Assembly: GCF_030915485.1 (NCBI RefSeq)
Contig: NZ_CP133266.1
Coordinates: forward strand, 3,724,001 to 3,788,000
DNA from: Neobacillus sp. PS3-40
GTDB taxonomy: Bacteria; Bacillota; Bacilli; Bacillales; Cytobacillaceae
Direction: 5' to 3'
DNA length: 64,000 nucleotides
The notes beneath the pieces were generated by a model. It was not told the origin of the DNA. It ran no database searches and saw only the letters and a list, made by a program, of their open reading frames with translations. Below are positions 49,544-57,732 of the stretch, in pieces (the stretch's first letter is position 1; every line of letters begins with the position of its first letter). Position numbers and translations under genes: made by a program.

Positions 49544-50506
49544 ATGAAAAGGATTGGGATTGTGGTTCTTTTCTTTATGGCTGCTTGGATTTCTATTAAT
49601 AATCCATTTGTAAGTGCATATCTTACTTCATTAAAGAATGGATCTATTCCAACGGCAAGACAAGAAAATCCTCTCTATCAAGAAATAGTGAGGAATGCAT
49701 CAAAGTATGAAATTAAGCCTTCAAATGCTATTTTAGATAAGGTTTGGAAGGCAATTCCAGGATATAATGGCGTTAAGGTTGATGTTAGTGCCTCGTATAA
49801 TAATATGAAAAAAGAAGGCAAATTTAATAAGCAGAAGCTTGTTCTGAAACAAATAAAGCCCGACAAACATCTACAAGACTTACCGCCCGCGCCAATCTAT
49901 AGAGGCTATCAGGATAAACCAATGGTTAGCTTTATTATTAATGTTGCGTGGGGAAATGAATATTTGCCGGAAATGCTTGCAACACTTAAAAAACATACTA
50001 TTACTGCAAGTTTCTTTTTAGAAGGAAATTGGGTTAAGAAAAATCCGGATTTAGCAAAAATGATAGTAGATGCTGGACATGAAGTAGGTAATCATTCCTA
50101 TTCACATCCTGATATGAAAAGAATTTCCGCCAACAGAGCGAGAGAAGAAATGATAAAAACAAATGATGTAATTGAAGCGACTACTCAAGAAAAATGTAAA
50201 TGGTTTGCTCCGCCTAGTGGAAGCTACCATGACGAAACTATTAGGATAGCTGATGAATTGAAGATGGGAACTGTTATGTGGACAGTTGATACAGTTGATT
50301 GGCAAAAGCCTACACCTGAAGTACTGATCAATCGAGTAATGGGGAAAATCGGTAACGGCTCGATGATTTTAATGCATCCCACAGCTTCAACAGCAAAATC
50401 GCTTGATCGGTTAATTACGTTGATAGAAAAGAAGAATTTAAAAATCGGAACTGTTTCTGAATTAATGAGTGAAACTAGAGTTGAAATGACGAGTGAAAAA
50501 AATTAG
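49544..50506 (+). CDS. ylxY: YlxY, polysaccharide deacetylase-like sporulation protein
   Basis: The predicted 320-residue protein has an N-terminal signal/anchor (about residues 4-24) and a NodB-type domain (about 125-310). The metal-binding H184-x3-H188 in NHSYSHPD is present, as are FAPPSGSY, WTVDTVDWQKP and LMHPT. The first NodB motif, usually containing the catalytic Asp, reads FIINVAWGNE (130-139) with N133 where Asp is expected, so activity is doubtful. In B. subtilis the gene lies at the same place and belongs to a sporulation-linked deacetylase group. GGAAGGGGGAAGG precedes the ATG. Confidence 0.93.
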   Translation: MKRIGIVVLFFMAAWISINNPFVSAYLTSLKNGSIPTARQENPLYQEIVRNASKYEIKPSNAILDKVWKAIPGYNGVKVDVSASYNNMKKEGKFNKQKLVLKQIKPDKHLQDLPPAPIYRGYQDKPMVSFIINVAWGNEYLPEMLATLKKHTITASFFLEGNWVKKNPDLAKMIVDAGHEVGNHSYSHPDMKRISANRAREEMIKTNDVIEATTQEKCKWFAPPSGSYHDETIRIADELKMGTVMWTVDTVDWQKPTPEVLINRVMGKIGNGSMILMHPTASTAKSLDRLITLIEKKNLKIGTVSELMSETRVEMTSEKN

Positions 50507-50588
50507 GATATATAGGGAATACTAACACTAGATTTCGAAACTGATTTATTTAATAATGCAGCAGTTGTTTTAGAACAGGAGGATTTCG

Positions 50589-51833
50589 ATGATTAAGAAA
50601 TATACATGTCAAAATGGAGTAAGAATTGTCCTAGAAAATATTCCTACAGTCCGGTCTGTTGCAATTGGTGTTTGGATTGGAACTGGGTCTAGAGATGAAA
50701 ACCCAGTGAATAACGGAATTTCCCATTTTTTAGAACATATGTTTTTTAAAGGGACAACAACGCGTACAGCAAGAGAAATTGCCGAATCCTTCGATAGCAT
50801 TGGTGGACAAGTAAATGCTTTTACCTCAAAAGAGTATACTTGCTATTATGCAAAAGTCCTTGATACGCATTCACAATATGCATTGGATGTATTAGCAGAT
50901 ATGTTTTTTAATTCAACATTTGTTGAGGAAGAATTGAAAAAAGAGCAGAATGTAGTATTAGAAGAAATCAAAATGTATGAAGATACTCCAGATGACATTG
51001 TTCATGATCTGTTAAGCAAGGCTATTTATAATGATCATCCGCTTGGATATCCAATCCTAGGAACAGAAGAGACGTTACTCACATTTAATGGAGATAAGCT
51101 GAAAGAGTACATAAAAGAAAGATATACTCCTGAAAATGTTGTTATTTCGATTGCTGGAAATATTACTGATTCATTTATTAAGGAAGTTGAAAAGTATTTC
51201 GGCTCGTACGAGGGTACAAGACGGGAGACAGCTGAAAACAAGCCTGTTTTTCATACCAACCAAATCTCCCGGAAAAAAGAAACTGAACAAGCCCACCTGT
51301 GCCTCGGTTTTGATGGTTTAAAAGTTGGTCATGAAGATATTTACAGTTTGATTTTATTAAATAATATTTTAGGCGGCAGTATGAGCAGCCGATTATTCCA
51401 GGAAGTTCGTGAGCAAAGAGGTTTAGCTTATTCAATTTTCTCCTACCATTCTGCTTATCAAGATAGTGGAATTGTTACTATTTATGGAGGGACAGGAGCA
51501 AAACAGCTTGATACCTTATTTGAAACCATTCAAGAAACCCTTGAAAAGCTAAAGCAAGAAGGTATTACAGAGAAAGAGCTTACGAATAGTAAAGAGCAAT
51601 TAAAAGGCAGTTTAATGTTAAGCCTTGAAAGCACAAATAGTCGAATGAGCAGAAATGGGAAAAATGAGCTGTTACTAAAACGTCATCGCTCACTTGACGA
51701 GATAATCGAGCAGGTCGATAAGGTCTCCAAACCAAGTGTTGATAAAATGGCTAATTTTATTTTTAATGATCAATATTCTGTTTCATTGATAAGTCCGAAT
51801 GGAGAACTTCCCAAAGGATTAATGAAAAAATAA
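50589..51833 (+). CDS. mlpA: M16-family zinc protease MlpA (YmxG)
   Basis: This 414-residue protein is a mitochondrial-processing-peptidase-like (M16B) metalloprotease. The inverted zinc motif H46-F-L-E49-H50 (GISHFLEHMFFKGT) is intact, with the distal Glu in the EEIKMYEDTPDDIVHD region near residue 120. The C-terminal half contains LNNILGGSMSSRLFQEVREQ and RGLAYSIFSYHS. The physiological substrate is not settled; a B. subtilis homologue has been linked to regulation of extracellular protease expression. The ATG follows AACAGGAGGA. Copy C of the repeat lies just downstream. Confidence 0.95.
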   Translation: MIKKYTCQNGVRIVLENIPTVRSVAIGVWIGTGSRDENPVNNGISHFLEHMFFKGTTTRTAREIAESFDSIGGQVNAFTSKEYTCYYAKVLDTHSQYALDVLADMFFNSTFVEEELKKEQNVVLEEIKMYEDTPDDIVHDLLSKAIYNDHPLGYPILGTEETLLTFNGDKLKEYIKERYTPENVVISIAGNITDSFIKEVEKYFGSYEGTRRETAENKPVFHTNQISRKKETEQAHLCLGFDGLKVGHEDIYSLILLNNILGGSMSSRLFQEVREQRGLAYSIFSYHSAYQDSGIVTIYGGTGAKQLDTLFETIQETLEKLKQEGITEKELTNSKEQLKGSLMLSLESTNSRMSRNGKNELLLKRHRSLDEIIEQVDKVSKPSVDKMANFIFNDQYSVSLISPNGELPKGLMKK

Positions 51834-51844
51834 AATGTTTCTAT

Positions 51845-51944
51845 AGCTAATCAGAATTTATATCCATAAATTCTGCTAGCGCATAAGTGCAACTACGCCT
51901 AATCACCGCCCTTAGGGGCGGTGATTAGGCGAGTTTTCTTTACC
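51845..51944 (+). repeat. Dispersed palindromic repeat, copy C
   Basis: This 100-bp copy is the most regular. It holds a perfect 10-bp stem with a 4-base loop (51852-51861/51866-51875) and a perfect 16-bp stem with a TTAG loop (51896-51911/51916-51931), the latter followed by AGTTTTCTTT, so it has the form of an intrinsic terminator. It is 11 bases after the mlpA stop and may end the mlpA transcript. Relatives are at 28035-28140 and 49322-49386. Confidence 0.88.
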
Positions 51945-52122
51945 ACAGTTCTTGATACTGTGGTATTTTTTTGTGCCTTTTAGGATGGGTGGGTGATCGT
52001 TAATGAAGTCCCTCATTAAAATAAACAGTCCTTATTTCTTTCAACTGTGGCATCTATTTTTAGTCTAAATTCCTGCTTGTTTTATAAACTAGTACAAAGG
52101 ATGAGAAAGGGGCGGGCAATTG

Positions 52123-52371
52123 ATGAGGTTAAGTGAATTGAGCGGCAAGGAAATTGTAGATGTAAAAAGGGCAGAACGACTTGGGGTACTCGGACAGACT
52201 GATCTTGAAATTAATGAAGGAACTGGGCAAATACAGGCGCTTTTGATTCCTACCCTAAAATGGTTTGGACTTCGAAAACAAGGGGATGAAATTAGGGTGC
52301 CATGGCGACATATTAAAAAAGTTGGGGCAGATATGATTATTATTGATGTTCCCGACAATGATGTTAGTTGA
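52123..52371 (+). CDS. ymxH: YlmC/YmxH family sporulation protein
   Basis: The 82-residue product is a PRC-barrel-like protein of the YlmC/YmxH family: MRLSELSGKEIVDVKRAERLG, then DLEINEGTGQIQALLIP and VPWRHIKKVGADMIIID. The family is common in spore formers and its molecular role is unknown. ATG 52123 follows AAAGGGGCGGGC; a TTG one codon upstream is possible. A strong terminator follows. Confidence 0.93.
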   Translation: MRLSELSGKEIVDVKRAERLGVLGQTDLEINEGTGQIQALLIPTLKWFGLRKQGDEIRVPWRHIKKVGADMIIIDVPDNDVS

Positions 52372-52390
52372 AACAATCATAGTTAATTTA

Positions 52391-52430
52391 AAAAAATCCT
52401 AAGCAATGACACTATTGCTTAGGATTTTTT
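52391..52430 (+). terminator. Strong (bidirectional-type) terminator after ymxH
   Basis: A perfect 17-bp stem runs from 52391-52407 to 52414-52430, with a 6-base loop; the arms begin with six A and end with six T, so it could work on both strands. It separates ymxH from the dpaA operon. Confidence 0.95.
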
Positions 52431-52497
52431 GCATTGAAGAGATCTTTTCATTCGTAGTGGCTTTTAATAAAATTATGGGCTTTTAACATAGAAAACT

Positions 52498-52526
52498 CAC
52501 CCATTGACCCTTACCTACATAAGATG
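52498..52526 (+). promoter_or_regulatory. Candidate sigma-K promoter of the dpaAB operon
   Basis: CATAAGATG (52518-52526) matches the sigma-K -10 pattern (CATA-N3-T), and CACC (52498-52501) gives the -35 AC, with 16 bases between. The dipicolinate synthase (spoVF) operon of B. subtilis is known to be transcribed by sigma-K in the mother cell. The predicted start lies about 55 bases before dpaA. Confidence 0.65.
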
Positions 52527-52588
52527 TGGAAGTGATAGAGATATATGTTAATCTGTTGGGAATTTTTATGGAGAAGGTGAATGTTTTC

Positions 52589-53491
52589 ATGCTGACAGGG
52601 ATGCAGATAGCTGTAATTGGTGGTGATGCAAGGCAGCTAGAAATTATCCGAAAGCTTACAGAGTTTGATGCCAGACTATCGTTAATTGGTTTCGAGCAGC
52701 TTGACCATGCCTTTACTGGTGCAGTAAAGGAAAAATTGGATGAGGTCGATTTTTCAAATATAGATGCCATTATTTTACCAGTAGCAGGAGCAAATTTGGA
52801 AGGACAGGTTGAAACGATTTTCTCAAATGAAAAAGTTGTTTTAACTGAGGAAATTCTTTCGAAAACTCCCGCTCATTGCACGATTTATTCGGGTATATCA
52901 AACGCATATTTAAACGCAATTACCAAACAGTCGAAAAGAAATCTTGTTCTCCTTTTTTCAAGAGATGATGTGGCAATTTATAATTCGATTCCAACAGTTG
53001 AAGGAACACTTATGATGGCCATTCAGCATACTGATTTTACGATTCATGGAGCGAATGTTGTTATTCTAGGTTTAGGTAGATGTGGAATGAGCCTAGTAAG
53101 GACATTTCATTCACTGGGAGCAAAAGTAAAAGTTGGAGCAAGAAAAACGGAACATCTTGCTAGAATTACCGAGATGGGAGTCACTCCTTTTCATCTAAAC
53201 GATCTATGGAAAGAAGTGAAGGATACAGATATTTTAATCAATACAGTTCCACAATTAATCGTAAATGCCTCGGTTATTTCAAAATTACCTGCCCACACTC
53301 TCATTATTGATATTGCCTCAAAACCAGGAGGCACAGATTTTCGCTATGCAGAAAAACGTGGAATTAAAGCATTGCTTGCGCCGAGTTTGCCAGGGATTGT
53401 AGCTCCAAAAACTGCTGGTCAAATATTAGCAGATGTATTGGTGCAACTACTTCAAGACGACCTGATTATCCGAAAGGGGAAAGTAGAATGA
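52589..53491 (+). CDS. dpaA: Dipicolinate synthase subunit A
   Basis: DpaA (SpoVFA) with DpaB oxidises dihydrodipicolinate to dipicolinic acid, stored with calcium in the spore core. The 300-residue protein has an N-terminal IAVIGGDARQLEIIRKL and a Rossmann NAD(P) motif VVILGLGRCGMSLVRTF near residues 155-171, followed by GARKTEHLARITEMG. Upstream GTG and ATG codons are in frame, but ATG 52589 has GAGAAGGTGA 8 bases before it and matches the known start MLTG. The stop overlaps dpaB (ATGA). Confidence 0.97.
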   Translation: MLTGMQIAVIGGDARQLEIIRKLTEFDARLSLIGFEQLDHAFTGAVKEKLDEVDFSNIDAIILPVAGANLEGQVETIFSNEKVVLTEEILSKTPAHCTIYSGISNAYLNAITKQSKRNLVLLFSRDDVAIYNSIPTVEGTLMMAIQHTDFTIHGANVVILGLGRCGMSLVRTFHSLGAKVKVGARKTEHLARITEMGVTPFHLNDLWKEVKDTDILINTVPQLIVNASVISKLPAHTLIIDIASKPGGTDFRYAEKRGIKALLAPSLPGIVAPKTAGQILADVLVQLLQDDLIIRKGKVE

Positions 53492-54087
53492 GTTTAAAAG
53501 GTACGAGAATTGGCTTTGGATTAACCGGTTCACATTGTACGTATGATGCTGTGTTTCCAGAAATAGAAAAACTGGTTCAAGCTGGTGCAGAAGTTATTCC
53601 AGTTGTTACCTTTACAGTCCAAAATACCGATACACGTTTTGGCAATGGGGAAGACTGGATTAAAAAAATAGAAGACTTAACTGGCAATAAGGTTATTGAT
53701 TCCATCGTCAAGGCAGAACCGTTAGGACCAAAGATGCCCCTAGATTGTATGGTTATTTCTCCAATTACAGGCAACACAATGAGTAAATTTGCTAATGCTA
53801 TGACAGATTCTCCGGTTTTAATGGCAGCAAAAGCAACATTAAGAAACGGGAAGCCTATCGTTTTAGGGATATCTACTAATGATGCATTGGGTTTAAATGG
53901 TGTAAATTTAATGAGGCTTATGGCGACGAAGAATATTTATTTTATTCCATTTGGGCAGGATGATCCAATTAAAAAACCTAATTCAATGGTGGCTAGAATG
54001 TCGATGACTTGCGAAACAATTGAAAATGCAATAAGCGGAAAACAAGTTCAACCGGTTATTGTTGAAAGATATCTTGATCATAACTAA
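53488..54087 (+). CDS. dpaB: Dipicolinate synthase subunit B
   Basis: DpaB (SpoVFB) is the flavoprotein-like subunit of dipicolinate synthase. The 199-residue protein starts with LKGTRIGFGLTGSHCTYDAV, and contains VISPITGNTMSKFANAMTDSP and KPIVLGISTNDALGLNG, the fold of the HFCD/UbiX flavoprotein group. It is translationally coupled to dpaA. The substrate comes from DapA, encoded three genes downstream. Confidence 0.97.
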   Translation: MSLKGTRIGFGLTGSHCTYDAVFPEIEKLVQAGAEVIPVVTFTVQNTDTRFGNGEDWIKKIEDLTGNKVIDSIVKAEPLGPKMPLDCMVISPITGNTMSKFANAMTDSPVLMAAKATLRNGKPIVLGISTNDALGLNGVNLMRLMATKNIYFIPFGQDDPIKKPNSMVARMSMTCETIENAISGKQVQPVIVERYLDHN

Positions 54088-54132
54088 TTTTATCCCTTTC
54101 AACCGTTAAAGGGTTATTTCTTTGAAGGATTA

Positions 54133-54182
54133 TGGTAAAATGAATTATCACTTTATCATCAGTGGGTGTTCTCCCACTGATG
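54133..54182 (+). promoter_or_regulatory. Promoter and leader hairpin upstream of asd
   Basis: TGG-TAAAAT (54133-54141) is an extended -10 element. Sixteen bases later, CATCAGTGGG (54157-54166) and CCCACTGATG (54173-54182) form a perfect 10-bp stem, so the transcript would begin with a hairpin. A second inverted repeat, ATTCCA/TGGAAT, lies further down (54251-54256/54272-54277). No T tract follows and no lysine riboswitch is recognised. Confidence 0.5.
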
Positions 54183-54320
54183 AGAGTGTCATACTAAAGC
54201 CATAGGATATATTAAAATTTAAATGCTGATAAAAGCTATATTTTAATAGAATTCCATTTTCTTCTACAAATTGGAATGGCCTAAACACAATAAAATAGAT
54301 GATCGGAAGGGGTAGTAAAA

Positions 54321-55379
54321 ATGAGTCAACAAAATGGACTCCATGTTGCTGTTGTTGGAGCAACTGGCGCAGTTGGTCAACAAATGATCCAAACCTTAAT
54401 AAACCGGAGCTTTCCTTTTAAGAAATTAACCTTACTATCTTCAGCCCGGTCTGCAGGAAAAAAAATTATGGTAGCTGGTCAAGAATATACAATCCAAGAA
54501 GCAAAGCCTGAAAGCTTTGAAGGTGTGGATATCGCGCTTTTTAGTGCAGGTGGAAGTGTATCGCTAGAACTTGCTCCAGAGGCTGTTAAGCATGGAGCTA
54601 TTGTCGTGGACAACACGAGTGCTTTTCGAATGGATCCTACTATTCCATTAGTTGTTCCAGAAGTAAATGAAGCAGATCTTTTCAATCATAACGGAATCAT
54701 TGCGAACCCTAATTGCTCGACCATTCAAATGGTTGTGGCTTTAGAGCCAATTCGTCAAAAATTCGGTTTGAAAAAAGTCCTTGTATCAACGTATCAAGCT
54801 GTTTCTGGTGCAGGTGCTGCAGCCGTTCAAGAATTAAAGGAACAAACAAAATCAATAATTAATGATGAAAAATATGATCCAGCAATCTTACCTGTAAAGG
54901 GTGACAAAAAGCATTATCAAATTGCTTTTAATGCAATCCCACAAATCGATAAATTCCAAGACAATGGATTTACCTATGAAGAAATGAAAATGATCAATGA
55001 AACGAAGAAAATTATGCACTTACCAGAGCTTCAGGTTGCAGCAACTTGTGTTCGCTTACCTGTTGCGGTGGGTCACTCCGAATCTGTTTATCTTGAAATT
55101 GATAATGATGGAGTTAGTGCTAGTGATATGAAAGAATTGTTAAAAGATGCACCAGGCATTGTTTTACAGGATGATCCAGAAAATCAACTTTATCCGATGC
55201 CAGCAAATTGTGTTGGCCTAAATGAAGTTTTTGTAGGACGAATTCGTAAAGACCTTGATGCTGATCGTGGCTTCCATATGTGGGTTGTTTCTGACAACTT
55301 GCTTAAAGGTGCTGCATGGAATTCTGTGCAAATTGCTGAAAGCTTAATCAGATTAGGGATTGTAAGTACTAACGAATAG
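54321..55379 (+). CDS. asd: Aspartate-semialdehyde dehydrogenase
   Basis: Asd reduces aspartyl phosphate to aspartate semialdehyde for DAP, lysine, methionine, threonine and dipicolinate synthesis. The 352-residue protein has [12 protein letters not shown] at the NADP site, the active-site Cys C132 in NPNCSTIQ, and [12 protein letters not shown] with the catalytic His. It heads the asd-dapG-dapA group, placed next to dpaAB, which uses the pathway's product during sporulation. Confidence 0.98.
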   Translation: MSQQNGLHVAVVGATGAVGQQMIQTLINRSFPFKKLTLLSSARSAGKKIMVAGQEYTIQEAKPESFEGVDIALFSAGGSVSLELAPEAVKHGAIVVDNTSAFRMDPTIPLVVPEVNEADLFNHNGIIANPNCSTIQMVVALEPIRQKFGLKKVLVSTYQAVSGAGAAAVQELKEQTKSIINDEKYDPAILPVKGDKKHYQIAFNAIPQIDKFQDNGFTYEEMKMINETKKIMHLPELQVAATCVRLPVAVGHSESVYLEIDNDGVSASDMKELLKDAPGIVLQDDPENQLYPMPANCVGLNEVFVGRIRKDLDADRGFHMWVVSDNLLKGAAWNSVQIAESLIRLGIVSTNE

Positions 55380-55404
55380 TCAAAAAGGCAGGTTTGAATG
55401 ACAC

Positions 55405-56652
55405 ATGAAAATAATTGTTCAAAAATTTGGTGGAACCTCTGTCAAGGATGAGAAAAGTAGAAAACATGCTAAGCGTCATATTGAAAATGCATTGTCAGAA
55501 GGGTATAAAGTGGTTGTAGTAGTCTCGGCGATGGGGCGAAAAGGTGACCCCTATGCAACTGATACACTCCTTTCTTTAGTTGGTGGAAATCTAAGTAAAA
55601 TTTCTAGGCGCGAACATGATTCGTTGCTCGCTTGCGGGGAGACTATTTCCAGTATAGTTTTTACAAATATGTTATTGGAAAATGGTATAAAGGCTACGGC
55701 ATTAACTGGAGCACAAGCGGGATTTAGAACAAATAATGATCATACCAATGCTAAAATCATTGAGGTGAAATGTGACAGACTTTTAAGAGAACTGGAGAAT
55801 GTCGATGTCGTTGTTGTAGCAGGATTTCAAGGGGCTGCGAAAAACGGTGATATTACCACGATTGGTCGTGGCGGCAGCGATACATCTGCAGCAGCCTTAG
55901 GGGCAGCACTGAATGCTGAATGGATTGATATTTTTACAGATGTGGAAGGAATTATGACCGCAGATCCTCGAATTGCGGAAAACGCTCGTCCGCTTTCTGT
56001 TGTCACATATACAGAAGTGTGTAATCTTGCATATCAAGGGGCAAAAGTCATTCATCCTCGTGCAGTCGAAATTGCGATGCAGGCGAAGGTGCCGATTCGG
56101 ATTCGCTCAACCTACACAGATAATTTGGGAACACTTGTAACAACAATCAATAAGGAAAATCGTGGAAGTGACATCAAAGAACGAGTTGTAACCGGGATTG
56201 CCCATGTTTCAAATATAACCCAGATTAAGGTTTTTGCTAAAAAAGGTGAATACTATTTACAGGCAGAAGTTTTTAAAGCGATGGCAAATGAAAAAATTAG
56301 TGTTGACTTCATCAATATATCCCCGAACGGTGTGGTCTATACTGTAACAGATGAAATGACAGACAGGGCAATTGAGGTATTGCATAACCTTGGCCATGAA
56401 CCAGTGGTTGAAAGAAATTGCGCCAAGGTCTCGGTTGTTGGAGCAGGTATTGCAGGTGTTCCTGGAGTCACATCTAAAATTGTAACGGCATTATCTGAAA
56501 CAGGGATCCGGATTTTACAATCCGCTGATAGCCACACAACAATCTGGGTACTTGTGAAGCAGGATGATCTTGTCAAATCTGTAAATGCACTCCATGATGC
56601 ATTTCAATTAGAAGAAGATTCAATCGAATATACGCGAAGTAATTTACATTAA
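55405..56652 (+). CDS. dapG: Aspartokinase I (diaminopimelate-sensitive type)
   Basis: DapG phosphorylates aspartate, the first step to DAP. The 415-residue protein has KFGGTSV at residues 7-13, the GRGGSDTSAAALGAAL motif and EIFTDVEGI-type DIFTDVEGIMTADPR, then two C-terminal ACT domains (about 265-405) for allosteric control. By position next to asd and dapA it corresponds to B. subtilis DapG rather than the lysine-sensitive LysC, which lies elsewhere. The ribosome binding site is weak. Confidence 0.95.
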   Translation: MKIIVQKFGGTSVKDEKSRKHAKRHIENALSEGYKVVVVVSAMGRKGDPYATDTLLSLVGGNLSKISRREHDSLLACGETISSIVFTNMLLENGIKATALTGAQAGFRTNNDHTNAKIIEVKCDRLLRELENVDVVVVAGFQGAAKNGDITTIGRGGSDTSAAALGAALNAEWIDIFTDVEGIMTADPRIAENARPLSVVTYTEVCNLAYQGAKVIHPRAVEIAMQAKVPIRIRSTYTDNLGTLVTTINKENRGSDIKERVVTGIAHVSNITQIKVFAKKGEYYLQAEVFKAMANEKISVDFINISPNGVVYTVTDEMTDRAIEVLHNLGHEPVVERNCAKVSVVGAGIAGVPGVTSKIVTALSETGIRILQSADSHTTIWVLVKQDDLVKSVNALHDAFQLEEDSIEYTRSNLH

Positions 56653-56692
56653 AAATTACTTCGCAGTGTTAAAGATGGAAGGAGTATCTTAA

Positions 56693-57565
56693 ATGGTTTA
56701 TTTTGGACGGGTATCAACCGCAATGGTGACTCCATTTGATAAGAATGGGCATATTGATTTTGATAAAACAACTCAACTTGTTAATTATTTAATTGAGAAT
56801 GGAACAGAATCACTTGTTGTAGCAGGCACAACGGGAGAGTCACCAACATTATCTAAGGAAGAAAAATTAGCTTTATTTGAACATGTGGTGAAAGTAGTAA
56901 ATAAACGAATACCGGTAATTGCTGGAACGGGTAGCAACGATACTTATGCAACAATTGAATTGACAAAGAAAGCTGAAAATCTTGGTGTAGATGCGATCAT
57001 GGTTGTAGCACCATACTACAATAAACCAAATCAAGAAGGACTTTTCCAGCACTTCAAGGCTATCGCTGAATGTACATCCCTTCCGGTAATGCTCTATAAT
57101 ATTCCAGGAAGATCGGTTGTAAATATTCTTCCAGACACGATTATTCGCCTTTCCAAAATTTCAAATATCGTTGCCGTTAAGGAAGCGAGTGGGGACTTAA
57201 ATGCGATGACAAAGATCATTGCTAACACTGATGATGATTTTGAATTATACAGTGGTGATGATGGATTAACAATCCCTGTCCTTTCAATCGGTGGAATTGG
57301 AATAATCTCTGTTGCTTCACATGTTATTGGGAAAGAGTTACAAGAAATGGTTCAGGCCTTTTTGAATGGTGAAAATGAGAAAGCTGCGAAGATGCATCAG
57401 TTGCTTTTGCCAATTATGCAAGGCTTATTTACCGCACCAAATCCTACCCCTGTAAAAACAGCACTGCAGCTTACAGGATTAGATGTCGGATCTGTCCGGT
57501 TACCACTTGTCCCATTAACAGAACAAGAACGGACTACGCTAAGCCAACTTTTAAAACAAAAGTAA
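56693..57565 (+). CDS. dapA: 4-hydroxy-tetrahydrodipicolinate synthase
   Basis: DapA condenses aspartate semialdehyde with pyruvate. The 290-residue TIM-barrel protein has GTTGESPTLSKEE (residues 44-56), the Tyr in VVAPYYNKPNQEG and the Schiff-base lysine K163 in VAVKEASGD. GGAAGGAGT lies upstream of the ATG. A terminator follows. Its product is used for cell wall DAP and, through DpaAB, for spore dipicolinate. Confidence 0.98.
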   Translation: MVYFGRVSTAMVTPFDKNGHIDFDKTTQLVNYLIENGTESLVVAGTTGESPTLSKEEKLALFEHVVKVVNKRIPVIAGTGSNDTYATIELTKKAENLGVDAIMVVAPYYNKPNQEGLFQHFKAIAECTSLPVMLYNIPGRSVVNILPDTIIRLSKISNIVAVKEASGDLNAMTKIIANTDDDFELYSGDDGLTIPVLSIGGIGIISVASHVIGKELQEMVQAFLNGENEKAAKMHQLLLPIMQGLFTAPNPTPVKTALQLTGLDVGSVRLPLVPLTEQERTTLSQLLKQK

Positions 57566-57578
57566 GTAACACAAGAAG

Positions 57579-57608
57579 CCAATCGAAGGAATTTCGATTG
57601 GTTTTTTC
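57579..57608 (+). terminator. Intrinsic terminator after dapA
   Basis: CCAATCGAA (57579-57587) pairs with TTCGATTGG (57593-57601) around a 5-base loop, followed by TTTTTT. Confidence 0.93.
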
Positions 57609-57648
57609 TTTGCTTTTGGTGTTGAATAAACTATTTAATTAAATTTGG

Positions 57649-57678
57649 TTGTTATAAATTTAAAATTTCAAGTATAAT
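57649..57678 (+). promoter_or_regulatory. Promoter of rnjB
   Basis: TTGTTA (57649-57654), an 18-base spacer and a perfect TATAAT (57673-57678) form a sigma-A promoter about 50 bases before the rnjB start. Confidence 0.75.
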
Positions 57679-57732
57679 AAGCATAACTGATCTATGGTCG
57701 GCCTAACATCAACATAGGAGGTTTCACTGAAA

